Source of the DNA: Labilibaculum sp. K2S
GTDB lineage: Bacteria; Bacteroidota; Bacteroidia; Bacteroidales; Marinifilaceae
DNA length: 64,000 nt
Direction: 5' to 3'
Assembly: GCF_030372765.1 (NCBI RefSeq)
Contig: NZ_JAUCMW010000019.1
Coordinates: 1-64,000 of the forward strand
Both the position numbers and the translations under genes were made by a program. Below the pieces are notes generated by a model that ran no database searches, was not told where the DNA came from, and worked only from the letters and a program-made list of their open reading frames with translations. Numbering within the stretch: the first letter of the stretch is position 1; every line of letters begins with the position of its first letter. Below, piece after piece: positions 9,323 to 19,300 of this stretch.

Positions 9323-10936
9323 TTAATTATTTTTTTCAGTACAGTTTCTAACGATGGTGTAGATGTTTTTCAACTTTTGGTTTCGGATGAAGTTTTGTTC
9401 CTTTATTTCATCAGGATGCAGGAAGCCTTTGTTCAGCTCTGTAAATCGGTTGTTTAATTTTTCTGATTCAACAAGCATCTTTTTTAATTCAGGAAGTATT
9501 TTTTTCGCCTTTTCCAGTGTGTATTGGTCGGATTCATAAATCGATTCCACCTTTTTAAAGTCAAGGTAATAAACCCGCAGATCAAGCATAAGTCTTAAAT
9601 GTTCAAACTCTTGTTTATGGGCTTTTGGTTTCAGCAAAGCCATCAGTTTTTTAGCTTCATTCACACTTTGCCTGATGGTTTCCAATTCATCCAAACCAGA
9701 ATTACTGTTCAGATCGACTGTTTGTGGAGATGCTTTCATGATTTTCCAAAGTTTTTTTCCATCCGAAGATGTTAAACTAAAGCGATCCTGTGCATATTTC
9801 ACAACAAAAGCTTCTGGATCGAGAGATTCTGCCTGCCTTAAGGATTGTGCGTATGCCGCAATTAAAATCCGGAAGCCGGACAATGGATAAACATTGCGAA
9901 TGGCAGTCATATCGATCATTTCGTAATTGGTATCCCATGTAAAGCCATAAACGCCTGAAGTTGACCACGATGTCATCACTGTCCCTTTGTATCCGGCCTG
10001 ACGGGCATATGGAATAAATTCGCGCTGGTTGTTAAAATGCTTTTGCCAGTCAGTGGTGTACCAATTGTCCGGATGACTTCGGATGGCCGGAGCTCCCCAA
10101 AAATTCAAACCCTTTTCGAGTAACTTGCCGATATCTCCAAAGTGGTTAATTTTCCAACCGTAGTTCCAATCAACATAAACTGTTTCTTTGGGAAGCTGAT
10201 TCACTACTTGCGGGTATTTCAGCACAATGTCAGACCATAATACCGGAACTTTTCCCATTTTAACAACAATATTGCAAATTGCACTTAGATAATCAGCGAA
10301 AAGTGCAGAGGTGCCATCTTTTGCAACTTTTTCTTTGCAAATGCTGCAATGTCCCAGTAAACGGGTTTCGTCACCTCCGATATGGATGTATTTTGAATTG
10401 TGTAAAGAAGCCATATCTGCAAAAAGATCGGTAAACAATTCTTTGTCTGCCTCTATTTTTAATGGACAAACCTGAGAGGGATCTTTCTTTGATTCGCGAA
10501 GCTCACTGTACCTGCTGTGGCGTAAAATGTATTCCACATGACCAAAACACTGTTGAAGCGGGATGACATCAATGCCTAAACTGTCGCAATAGCTTACAAA
10601 CTCTTTTACTTCAGATCGGGAGTATGCATATTTGTTTGAAATAGTCTGATGTTTTTCGTAGGGATAAGAAGCTTCCCATTCCATAATGAGTGTATTGATC
10701 CCAAAATCAGATAATTCTTTGGCAAAATTCTTCAATGCCGGCATAGTCATTACCTGAATCCGAAGATCGATATGAAATCCTCTTACCGGAAAAGGTTTAA
10801 AAGCTGCTGTTTTCTCTTCATTTTTAAGAGACTGGGCATTTGTTGTAGAGATTATGCTTCCAAAAAACAAAATGATAATCGTTACCAATGCTGATAAATT
10901 GATAATTGTATGTGATTTATTCTTTAATGATTTCAT
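9323..10936 (-). CDS. GH20-type beta-hexosaminidase, HexD-like short form (exported)
   Basis: The protein has 537 residues with a signal peptide ending near STTNAQS. The catalytic barrel starts almost at once (FHIDLRIQVMTMPALKNF), without the GH20b domain of the other hexosaminidase. IPLQQCFGHVEYIL and the catalytic YIHIGGDET (Asp189-Glu190) identify GH20, and CSICK with conserved WSD and WNYGW motifs resembles the HexD/exo-hexosaminidase subgroup. The C-terminal ~150 residues are charged and probably helical. It would cleave beta-linked GlcNAc or GalNAc in the periplasm. It lies between the lyase and the esterase. The architectural difference from the GH20 at 2732-4336 suggests complementary specificities. 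Confidence 0.85.
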   Translation of the reverse strand: MKSLKNKSHTIINLSALVTIIILFFGSIISTTNAQSLKNEEKTAAFKPFPVRGFHIDLRIQVMTMPALKNFAKELSDFGINTLIMEWEASYPYEKHQTISNKYAYSRSEVKEFVSYCDSLGIDVIPLQQCFGHVEYILRHSRYSELRESKKDPSQVCPLKIEADKELFTDLFADMASLHNSKYIHIGGDETRLLGHCSICKEKVAKDGTSALFADYLSAICNIVVKMGKVPVLWSDIVLKYPQVVNQLPKETVYVDWNYGWKINHFGDIGKLLEKGLNFWGAPAIRSHPDNWYTTDWQKHFNNQREFIPYARQAGYKGTVMTSWSTSGVYGFTWDTNYEMIDMTAIRNVYPLSGFRILIAAYAQSLRQAESLDPEAFVVKYAQDRFSLTSSDGKKLWKIMKASPQTVDLNSNSGLDELETIRQSVNEAKKLMALLKPKAHKQEFEHLRLMLDLRVYYLDFKKVESIYESDQYTLEKAKKILPELKKMLVESEKLNNRFTELNKGFLHPDEIKEQNFIRNQKLKNIYTIVRNCTEKNN

Positions 10937-10991
10937 GAGCGATTTATTTATTCGAAATGATATTTTAAGATGTTTTCAAGTTGCATTCATT

Positions 10992-12944
10992 TTAATAAAC
11001 TGCCATCCAATTCGTCGTTTTATAATTGTGATACCTAAAAGATTCTGATCCCGGTTTACGGAATAAAATGGTATCCTTTTTACCTGATAAATGTTCTACG
11101 ACTACGACGATACCATCAGTGAAGATTTCCTGTGAAATTTTCATTTCGGAAGCAGAATTACCAACCGGGGCTGCCATAAGAACTGAGTGAGTTTCCTTTC
11201 CTGTGATATGGTAAGAAGCAACTGGAGCCAACTTGTTTTTCCCATTTATGTTGACAAATCCTTTACCCATTTTCAATTCGTTGCAAATTGAGGGATCTGC
11301 CGGAATGAAAGCGACAGGGGAGTCAACTTTCAGCAGCAACGTTTTTTCCAAATTATTCACCTCAAATTCTTCCAAAGGCAAATGAAGCAGGATTTCGTAA
11401 TCATGCTTGTTCGTTGTGTCGAAGTAGTCATAAATAAGTAGATAGTTGTTTTTGATTAAAGCCAGATTTCGAATCCAGTTCACGGAAGCATTTGCCTTTT
11501 CTGTATTCGGAGAAATCATTCGAACCAAACTATAATCTGGTTTTTCTATCCAATCAGTAATTCGGTTATCCGATTGCCGTTTTCCTGCCCATTGGCGATC
11601 GCCGGAAGTAGCCTCGTCACTTTTTCCATCAATAATAACCGTATTATGAGCCTGTGACGTCCGATACCATTTTACCAGCAGAGGGTCATCGTAGTTACAA
11701 CAACCGCTGTCGATAACAACCGGTTGTTTTCCATACCATAAATTAAAACCCAATCGTCCGGCATGAGCGTGTGCACCGATAGTCATGGCTGGATTGGCTA
11801 ACAAATACCAAGGTTTAAATTCGGAACTGTTTGTGCGCATAACACCAATATGGCTATCAGGCAGATAGTGTGATCCTGGAACTTTCATTTCCAATTTGCT
11901 TGAATCTAATATCTCATGAACTGTATCCAAAGTTGGATTCACCGGCATAGGATATGAATCGTTTATTGGGGGCATAGTACCATCAGGTTGTGCAACTTCT
12001 AAAAGATAATTTGCCATCTTTTGCAAAAGAGGTTTAATATTTTTAGGAAGTTTTATCTCATTTTCACGACAAAGCAAATAGGTGTCCCTAAAAATAGATG
12101 TTTCAAAAGGGTAGTACCCAAACATTTGCTCTACATTTCCTCCATCCTTGTAAAAAGAATTATTAATGTGATGTTCCAGTATTCGTAGACCATCATCTCT
12201 GAGTTCCTCAGCTTTAGGAAGCGTAGGAAAAAGAATGCCTAAATAAACCATGGCCAATGCGCCATGAGCCTGATGATTGAATTCATTTAGTTTTTGCCGG
12301 CCAAACCCATTTACAAGTACTTCCGAATGTTCTTTCAAACTTTCGAAAATGAGCGTTTTGTCATCTTCAGTCAATCCATGACTGCATAAGAAGAAACACC
12401 ACGAAAGGTGAATGGAACGCCAGGCTACCTGCATATCATACCAGTTGTATTTTGATATTGGCGAATCTGTTACTCTGGGATTATCGTGTATCCAAAGACG
12501 AATCAGCGTCATCATATCATTCAGATAACTTTTATCGCCTGAAAGGTAATAGAGACGGGCAAAGGATGGCAAATAATAAAAGCGGTTCAGCCAAACGCTT
12601 TTTTCCAGCTCTGTTTTTTCCAGTTCTCCCCATCCAATTGGATCACCATATATTTTTTGCAGCAATCCATTTCTTATGGATTCAACAATTATGTGATCGT
12701 CTTCCGAATTGAATAGTTCCATTTGAATGAACTTTCCTCCCTGATCTTTGGGAAGGTAATTTCCTAAATTATACGCTTTCAGGTATTTGAAAAACGGAAA
12801 AATAATCTTGTTGTTCCCGATAGAATACTTGTTGCTACGTAAGGGTGAATTAAGAAAAATTTCACTAAAAGCAGTAGTAGTCACTAGAATACCAGCACTT
12901 CCAGCTACCAATTTTTTCAAAAATATCCGTCTGTCTGAGCCCAT
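10992..12944 (-). CDS. Heparinase II/III-family polysaccharide lyase with Tat-like signal
   Basis: I place the start at the ATG at 12944 (650 residues), one base after the nagB stop; an upstream ATG at 12992 would overlap nagB by 47 bp. The N-terminus has a twin-arginine motif, SDRRIFLKKL, before a hydrophobic segment. An alpha-toroid domain (~50-370; WYDMQVAWRSIHLSWCFF, EFNHQAHGALAM, GGNVEQMFGYYPFE) is followed by a beta-sandwich carrying GAHAHAGRLGFNLWYG, DSGCCNYDD and RTSQAHNTVIIDG, typical of heparinase II/III-like lyases. These cleave uronic-acid linkages by beta-elimination. The substrate family cannot be set from sequence alone; the hexosaminidase-rich context suggests a glycosaminoglycan-like polymer. 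No sulfatase or GH88 unsaturated-uronyl hydrolase is in the window. Confidence 0.85.
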   Translation of the reverse strand: MGSDRRIFLKKLVAGSAGILVTTTAFSEIFLNSPLRSNKYSIGNNKIIFPFFKYLKAYNLGNYLPKDQGGKFIQMELFNSEDDHIIVESIRNGLLQKIYGDPIGWGELEKTELEKSVWLNRFYYLPSFARLYYLSGDKSYLNDMMTLIRLWIHDNPRVTDSPISKYNWYDMQVAWRSIHLSWCFFLCSHGLTEDDKTLIFESLKEHSEVLVNGFGRQKLNEFNHQAHGALAMVYLGILFPTLPKAEELRDDGLRILEHHINNSFYKDGGNVEQMFGYYPFETSIFRDTYLLCRENEIKLPKNIKPLLQKMANYLLEVAQPDGTMPPINDSYPMPVNPTLDTVHEILDSSKLEMKVPGSHYLPDSHIGVMRTNSSEFKPWYLLANPAMTIGAHAHAGRLGFNLWYGKQPVVIDSGCCNYDDPLLVKWYRTSQAHNTVIIDGKSDEATSGDRQWAGKRQSDNRITDWIEKPDYSLVRMISPNTEKANASVNWIRNLALIKNNYLLIYDYFDTTNKHDYEILLHLPLEEFEVNNLEKTLLLKVDSPVAFIPADPSICNELKMGKGFVNINGKNKLAPVASYHITGKETHSVLMAAPVGNSASEMKISQEIFTDGIVVVVEHLSGKKDTILFRKPGSESFRYHNYKTTNWMAVY

Positions 12945-12945
12945 A

Positions 12946-13719
12946 CTATTTTGTTGATTTAGGTGGCGAATAAGCATATGCGTTTTCGTCAAAATAAAAC
13001 TTACAATTTGGATGTTTTTGAAGTATTGATGCAGGACATTTCGTACTTATAGCGCCGTTCAATGTATTATACACAGCCTTTTGTTTACTGATTCCAGGTA
13101 CAATACAGAAAAGAAAATCGGCTTTCATCAGCACCGGAATTGTTACTGTAAATGCCTCTCTGGGCACATCATCAAATGTGTTAAAACACCCTTCATTTAC
13201 CTGCTGAATACGACAATCTTCATCCAATTCAACAAGTTTTACAATTTCCTTATCTTCAAAATCAGCCACAGGCGGATCATTGAAAGCAATGTGTCCGTTT
13301 TCACCAATGCCCAAACATACAATATCAATTGGTGCTTCTGTTATCAGAGAAGAATATCGTGCAATTTCCTCAGCAACAGAGGATTTTCCATTAATTAAGT
13401 TAACGTTCTTAAAATTAACCTTTTCAAACAAATGTTCATTTAAATAAGAAGAAAAAGAATGTGGTTCTTTTTCATCTAATCCAATGTATTCATCCATATG
13501 AAAAGCAGTAATTCGATTCCAATTAATCTTTTGTGAACCGACAAGGAAATTCAACAATTCATTTTGAGACGGGGCGGCAGCAAATACCATTCTTATTGTT
13601 TCTTTTTCCTTTAGCAATTGAATTATTTGTTTTTCCACATCAGCACCAGCCTTTCGTCCCATTATCTCTCGTGTAGGAAAAACATTCACATCCATTTTCT
13701 GGGAATATTTAATTTTCAT
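12946..13719 (-). CDS. nagB: Glucosamine-6-phosphate deaminase-like isomerase (NagB family)
   Basis: The protein has 257 residues and is cytoplasmic. The NagB family motifs are present: AFHMDEYIGL (D76, matching the catalytic Asp72 of the E. coli enzyme), and GIGENGHIAFNDPP with the catalytic His143. It converts GlcN-6-phosphate to fructose-6-phosphate and ammonia, completing the route from NagA. The residue before Gly142 is Asn where the E. coli enzyme has Asp141, a change from the canonical active site, so a related aldose-ketose deaminase role (for example on galactosamine-6-phosphate) is possible. It is the first gene after the 413-bp or larger non-coding stretch that follows the fasciclin gene, and its stop is one base from the lyase ATG. 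Confidence 0.87.
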   Translation of the reverse strand: MKIKYSQKMDVNVFPTREIMGRKAGADVEKQIIQLLKEKETIRMVFAAAPSQNELLNFLVGSQKINWNRITAFHMDEYIGLDEKEPHSFSSYLNEHLFEKVNFKNVNLINGKSSVAEEIARYSSLITEAPIDIVCLGIGENGHIAFNDPPVADFEDKEIVKLVELDEDCRIQQVNEGCFNTFDDVPREAFTVTIPVLMKADFLFCIVPGISKQKAVYNTLNGAISTKCPASILQKHPNCKFYFDENAYAYSPPKSTK

Positions 13720-14075
13720 CTATTATTTGTATTCTTAATTAATAAATTAATATCGCATCCTCGTATCCGAAGGAACCCTTTCTTCTAAATTCCAATAATT
13801 GCCCTTTGAAATCTATATGACCTGGATTTATTGAAACTGTTCTGCTAATTTTCACTTCAAAAAATCATAATTATCCCGATATAAGGCCATAAGATTTCAA
13901 AGAACAAAAACTGAATTATAAGGTTTGAGACTTGCGGTTTAAAGCACTTTTTAGTTTGTGGTAATGCACTCTTAACCGAGCATGCCCGTTGGAGTATATT
14001 GCCATAATAATTCACTCACGGTAACCTATAGAGGCATGTTTGTGAATTATTTAAGTATGTATGAATTCTCTAATT

Positions 14076-14134
14076 GTTTCTGTTTATCTATCTCAAATCC
14101 TACTTGGATAATTAATTGATGGATAAACAGAAAC
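14076..14134. promoter_or_regulatory. Long inverted repeat upstream of nagB
   Basis: GTTTCTGTTTATC at 14076-14088 has an exact inverted copy at 14122-14134. The arms extend to 17 bp (14076-14092 and 14118-14134) with one mismatch, around a 25-bp spacer. There is no T-tract on either side, so a terminator is unlikely. It could be an operator pair or an RNA hairpin affecting processing between the SusCD part and the catabolic part of the operon. Confidence 0.6.
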
Positions 14135-14164
14135 ATTTTCTGATCATAACTGATTGAGTAGAGA

Positions 14165-14265
14165 TTTCATATGATTATAATTTACTTTTAGTTGACATAT
14201 GGAACTTACTATGAACCAAGAATTATGCTCCTGTGTGTCACAATTGCCTGTCATGGACGTTTCAT
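14165..14265 (-). other. Conserved ~102-bp element, copy 1
   Basis: On the minus strand this stretch matches 33280-33382 through three identical blocks: ATGAAACGTCCATG, GTAAGTTCCATATG and AAATTATAATCATATGAAA, with most bases between them also shared. It starts 30 bp after the fasciclin stop. The counterpart begins 63 bp after a SusC stop and runs into a SusD start. The codon-like block encoding VSSI followed by a Gln two codons later is preserved in both, but this copy has a one-base indel and no long frame. Confidence 0.75.
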
Positions 14266-14295
14266 TGTCTAATAAAACAAAATCGTAATGTTATT

Positions 14296-14883
14296 CTATT
14301 CTAACAGGTAAACCACATCTTTTGTAACATGAATGACACCATTCGTTGGCTCCAAATTTGAAGTTACGATTGTCCAACTCTTGCTTGTTCCTTCATTAAT
14401 AATTCCAATGAAGTTACTATTGTGAGACAGGTACATGACTTGATCGTTCTCTGTATCATAAGCTATTGGGTTGTTTTTCAGTAAAAGATCAGGATCTGAA
14501 AAGATAACTCTTGCTTTCACAATATGATATTTGAGTGTGTTTTGGAGAATAGCAACAGGGATATCAGCAATGCTGGCATAACTGTTGGTGCTCAAATAAC
14601 TTTCCCAGGCACTATTGCGGGGCACGATAAAGGTTTTTTGGTCTGAGCCTGAATACAAATCAGACAATCCTGCAAGCGTGATCGCATCTTCCATCAGAGA
14701 TAAATCATCAGTTTCCTGAATAAATTGCCATGCATCTATTTCCAATTTACCCCCTGGATTGTTGTATTCATATGTGAAGTCTGGCTGAATTTCGCATTGG
14801 GTTAAGGCTAGCACAAAGAAACTAGCTAACATCATTATTTTAATAAGATGCAACCCCTGGAAAAATATTTTAATTTTTTTCAT
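14296..14883 (-). CDS. Fasciclin-domain lipoprotein of the hexosamine PUL
   Basis: The protein has 195 residues. An N-terminal signal ends in the lipobox-like FVLALTQC, so it is probably a surface-exposed lipoprotein. Residues ~50-195 form one fasciclin (FAS1) domain: FIQETDDLSLMEDAITLAGL, TFIVPRNSAW, LKYHIVKARV and the closing NGVIHVTKDVVYLLE. FAS1 domains mediate adhesion or glycan binding. It follows the SusD gene by 49 bp, the place where many PULs encode an accessory surface glycan-binding protein, so it may serve that role here. This function is inferred. Confidence 0.8.
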   Translation of the reverse strand: MKKIKIFFQGLHLIKIMMLASFFVLALTQCEIQPDFTYEYNNPGGKLEIDAWQFIQETDDLSLMEDAITLAGLSDLYSGSDQKTFIVPRNSAWESYLSTNSYASIADIPVAILQNTLKYHIVKARVIFSDPDLLLKNNPIAYDTENDQVMYLSHNSNFIGIINEGTSKSWTIVTSNLEPTNGVIHVTKDVVYLLE

Positions 14884-14932
14884 TGTATCTATTATTTAAA
14901 ATCTTCTTAAATATTATTTGTCAGATAAAGAT

Positions 14933-16321
14933 CTATTTGTAATAATCGTTTTGCTCCATATTTGGATTTTTATTTAAAACGGTCGTGCTAATGGGCCAAA
15001 CTAAGTTAGATTCCTCACTTAAACCATTTAATGGATTCATCGTAGAGATAGCTCTGCCGGTTCTCACGAGATCAAACCAACGTTGACCTTCAAAACAAAG
15101 TTCAATAGATCTTTCATGTAGAATTGCTGATTCAAGGTTTCCGTATTGAGTACTAGCAGTTTCTTCTGTTTCAAAAGCAGGTAAACCCGCTCTTGTTCTG
15201 ATCGTGTTCAATAAACTTAAGGCTTCAGCTTTATTAGCAGCTCCACCTAATTGATTCAGAGCTTCGGCCCTGAGCAACATGATATCAGCTAATCGGATTA
15301 GAACAATATTCTGATGTGATTTTGAAGCATCCTCATCGCTTACTCCTTTGCCTAAGAATTTCCAAATTGCTTTAGGTTCAGCAATCGTGGTATCATACAC
15401 ATAGGAAATGCGCAAATCACCTGTTTCATAGGATGCTTTAAATTTCTCAGAAGGTGTAAATATTGCATAAGATCCGATGGCATAAAGCACCCTTAATGAG
15501 TTTGTTTGGTCATCATTATAGCCCACTTCAAAAATGCTTTCTTTTGAATATCCATCAGTGAAAATCTTTCCCCATTCATCCATGGTCGACACAAGTGAAT
15601 ACAGAGGATTTTTTAAAACAACAGCCGAAGTTGCCAATGCTTCAGTATACTTATGACGCCACATGTATACTTTTGTAAGTAAAGCATTTGCAGAACCCTT
15701 GTTAATCATGATCCTATCATTATTATTGTTATACTTTTCAGTACAATTATTTACAGCATAAACAAGATCTTCCTCAATTTGGTCAAGTACAGCTTCCTTA
15801 TTGGTTTTTGTAACAAAAATATCTTGTTCGATTGATGTATAGGGTTCAGTAATTAGAGGAACATCCCCCCAAACTTTAACAAGGTAGAAATAGGCTAGTG
15901 CTCTTAAAGCTCTTGCCTGGCCAATTAGTTGATTCCCTGCCGGATCGCCTTCTCCATATACATTAGGAATGTATTTAACAGCATAATTTGCACGACTAAT
16001 CATTGTGTAAAGAGAGGACCAGTTAGCTGAGCTTGCTGATTCATTTAAATTATTTTGAATCAATGTTAATCCTTCACCGGATTGCTCCGTTTTAACATTG
16101 TCTGCCCGACCTTCTCCCCAGTAGGCAAAATTAGTTCTAAATACCCCTTGGGTTGAATTATAAATTCCATAAATTCCAGCTTGGGCATCGCTTGTTGTAA
16201 GGTAAAAACCTTCGCCTGAGAAGCTGCTCACCGGAGCTTTATCCAGAATATCATTATCACAGGATATTGCGAAAAATAAAAGAGCAACTATAATGGTTGA
16301 TTTGAAATATTTTATTTTCAT
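14933..16321 (-). CDS. SusD/RagB-family outer-membrane glycan-binding lipoprotein
   Basis: I place the start at the ATG at 16321 (462 residues), 10 bp after the SusC stop; a longer start at 16345 would overlap SusC. The signal peptide MKIKYFKSTIIVALLFFAISC has a lipobox followed by DND, a typical surface-export signal in this phylum. The helical TPR core has ARALRALAYFYLVKVWGDVPL, a standard SusD signature, and the C-terminus has RSIELCFEGQRWFDLVRTGR and NPNMEQNDYY. It acts as the lid of the SusC pore and captures oligosaccharides at the cell surface. The substrate is expected to contain N-acetylhexosamine, given the downstream enzymes. Confidence 0.93.
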   Translation of the reverse strand: MKIKYFKSTIIVALLFFAISCDNDILDKAPVSSFSGEGFYLTTSDAQAGIYGIYNSTQGVFRTNFAYWGEGRADNVKTEQSGEGLTLIQNNLNESASSANWSSLYTMISRANYAVKYIPNVYGEGDPAGNQLIGQARALRALAYFYLVKVWGDVPLITEPYTSIEQDIFVTKTNKEAVLDQIEEDLVYAVNNCTEKYNNNNDRIMINKGSANALLTKVYMWRHKYTEALATSAVVLKNPLYSLVSTMDEWGKIFTDGYSKESIFEVGYNDDQTNSLRVLYAIGSYAIFTPSEKFKASYETGDLRISYVYDTTIAEPKAIWKFLGKGVSDEDASKSHQNIVLIRLADIMLLRAEALNQLGGAANKAEALSLLNTIRTRAGLPAFETEETASTQYGNLESAILHERSIELCFEGQRWFDLVRTGRAISTMNPLNGLSEESNLVWPISTTVLNKNPNMEQNDYYK

Positions 16322-16331
16322 TTTATACAAA

Positions 16332-19300
16332 TTAGAATTGAACATTTAATCCAAAAATATAAGTTCGACTTTGTGGGTATGAACCATCATCAACACCTAG
16401 TCGTAGGCCACTGTAAGAGCTAACTTCCGGATCATAACCTGTATAATGAGTCCAGGTAACCAGGTTCTGACCTGTCACGTAAAACTTTAATCCGCTTATT
16501 TTAAGTTTATTTAAGATTTGCTCAGGAACATTGTATGCCAAGGTTATATTTTTGAGTCTTAGGAAAGAACCGTCTTCGATCCAACGATTCGATACTCGTT
16601 GATATTCGTTTTTCAAAGGGTCAAGACGAATTGGTCTTGGGTAATCAGTAACATCTCCTTGTTCTTTCCATCTGTTTAAGGCATCGGTAGATACATTATT
16701 GTATGCGAATACCCAATTTCTCATCATGTTAAGGTTGCTGTAAATGTCGTTTCCATAAGTAAACTGGAAGAAAACATTTAAAGAGAAATTTTTATATGAA
16801 AAATCGTTATTAAAACCACCTGTGAACTTAGGCTGGGCATTGCCTATAATTTGTTTGTCATTGTCATCAATGATGTTATCTCCATTCAAATCGTCCCAAA
16901 TAGGATCTCCGCCTCTAAACTCTTTTCCGTTGGAAGAACCCATTCTCACGTGGTTTACATTGTCTTCATCCCTTGAGTAGACTCCCAAATAATTCCAGCC
17001 ATAAAATGTACCGATAGATTCGCCTTCTTTAAGAATGTGATAGGTTCCATTCTGAATATATCCGTTGGTAAGAACTTCTTCCGGTAAACTCAAAATTTTA
17101 TTTCGGTTGAAACTGATATTAAAACTGGAATTCCATTTAAACTTTCCTGTGAAGTTGTAGGTTGTTAATGAAAGTTCAAGTCCTTTGTTTTGAACTTCTC
17201 CAATGTTTTGTGTGATATAACCAAAACCGGTAGTTTCAGGAATTGGTACTGCAAACAGCAAATCGGATGTTTTTTTAAGGTATGCATCTCCAGTAAAGAT
17301 AATTCTGTTTTTTAGTAGAGTAAGATCAATACCGGCATCGTATTGGGTTGTTGTTTCCCAAGTTAAACCAGAGTTTGGCATTACTGTCGGCGAAGCACCC
17401 GAATTATCCAGGTAATTTGTACTTAAGGCAAATTCTCCCTGAGATGTATAATTACCGATTGCTTCGTTACCAGTTTGTCCCGCACTAAATCGTAATTTAC
17501 CATCATTAAGAAATGAAAGGTTTTTTATAAAAGACTCATCGGAAAAACGCCATGCGGCTGATGCTGAGGGGAAATATCCAAAACGGTTATTTTTCCCAAA
17601 TCGGGAAGATCCATCAGCCCTTAAATTCGCCTGAAACAGATATTTGCTTTTGTAGTCATAGCTTAACCGCCCGAAATATGATGCTAAACTATGTTCTACT
17701 GTTGTATTGACAGCCTGGTTTGAAATTGTACCTGCTCCATTTAAGGTCCTAATATTATCGCTGGCAAAATACATTCCATCTAAACCTGTAGTTTCCAATT
17801 TCCATTCCTGCTGGCTATATCCAACCAAAGCTGAGAAATTATGTTCGTTGTTAAATGATTTAACGTAAGTTAGGTAATTCTCATTTGCCCAAGTCTGATT
17901 GCTGGTTGCCCTAACAGCTCCACTGTTGTATCCTGCACGATAATCAACGGTTGTAGGATAAAACTGATCTTCTTTCATTGAAATAAAGTCAAGACTGAGG
18001 GTTGTTTTAAACTTAAGGTTCTTAATAATCTCGTATTCCAAATATTGGTTACCTATAACTCGATTGGTTGTATTCAGGTGTGTTGCTTCTTTAGCAAGTC
18101 CAACAGGATTCCTTTTTCCATTGAAATAGTTGATAGGATCGCCATTAGGATAGGTAAGAGAATAAACAGGAGGTCTCACTAAAATTGATTGAACAAGGCT
18201 GTTGTTGCCTGTTCCACCAGCATTAATTCGATTGTTTACAGCGTGAGCGTAAGAAAGGTTATAACCTATTTTTAGTTTGTCTGATACCGTAAAATCAGCA
18301 TTTAATCTGGACGTAATTCGTTTAAAATTGGAAGCCAAAAAGATACCATCTTGATCCAAAGCTGAAGTGCTCAGTGCATATTTGGCATTTTTCGTTCCTC
18401 CTGTAACCGAAAGTTCTATTTGTTTTTGTTTGGCGGTACGGTACATAACATCTTGCCAGTCTACATCGCCACTATTCATTGGGTTTAATGAGTCTATTGC
18501 AGTCCAATGTGCATCAGCATACGTTGTTTTGTTATTGTAATCGTCTAGGTTTTTGTACGTGTCCATAATAATTTCCCTCCATTGAGATGCATTTAAAACA
18601 CTCAATTTGCGGGTGATTTTACTCAATCCAGTAAATACATTTACCTTTATATTAGCTTTTCCTTCATGTCCACGTTTTGTTGTAATCAAAATAACCCCAT
18701 TGGCAGCTCTTGATCCATAGATAGAAGTGGACGCGCCATCTTTCAATACTTCGATGGATTCAATATCATTTGGGTTAATATCTGCTAATGGATTAAGTCC
18801 ATGAGTGTCCCATCCGTTTAATAATGAGAGAGACGTTGTTTCAACAGCAACTCCATCAATAACATACAAAGGATCATTTCCCGAATTCAAAGATGATTGT
18901 CCACGCACTGTAACTGTGATACCATCTCCGGGAGCACCGGAATTAGACACAACCTGAACTCCTGATGCTCTTCCTTGTAATGCAGACATAACATCTTTTA
19001 TTGGAGTGTTTTCAAGACTTTTGCTGCTAATCGAAGTAATTGAGCCGGTTAAATTTCTTTTTTTCATGGCTCCATATCCAATCACTACCATTTCATCCAG
19101 TTGCTGAGTTGATTCCGCTAGTTTAATGTTGATATTCTTATTATTTCCAACGGATATTTCCTGAGCTGTATATCCCAGAAAAGAAAAAACTAAAACATCC
19201 TTAGGAGATGAAACATCAATAGAATATGTGCCGTCAAAATTAGAGGATACACCTTTTGTTGTACCTTTAATTATGATATTAACCCCAGGCAATGGGGCGC

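Larger units (their letters stand above)
13720..14295. other. 576-bp intra-operon gap between fasciclin and nagB genes
   Basis: No credible gene is seen on either strand. The gap holds the conserved element at 14165-14265 and the long inverted repeat at 14076-14134. I see no convincing TAnnTTTG promoter for nagB, so I cannot say whether nagB and the downstream genes are read from the SusC promoter or from their own. Confidence 0.6.

Noticed and set aside
12945..12992. Longer start for the polysaccharide lyase overlapping nagB by 47 bp
   Set aside because: The ATG at 12944, one base after the nagB stop, keeps the whole Tat-like signal and gives normal operon spacing.
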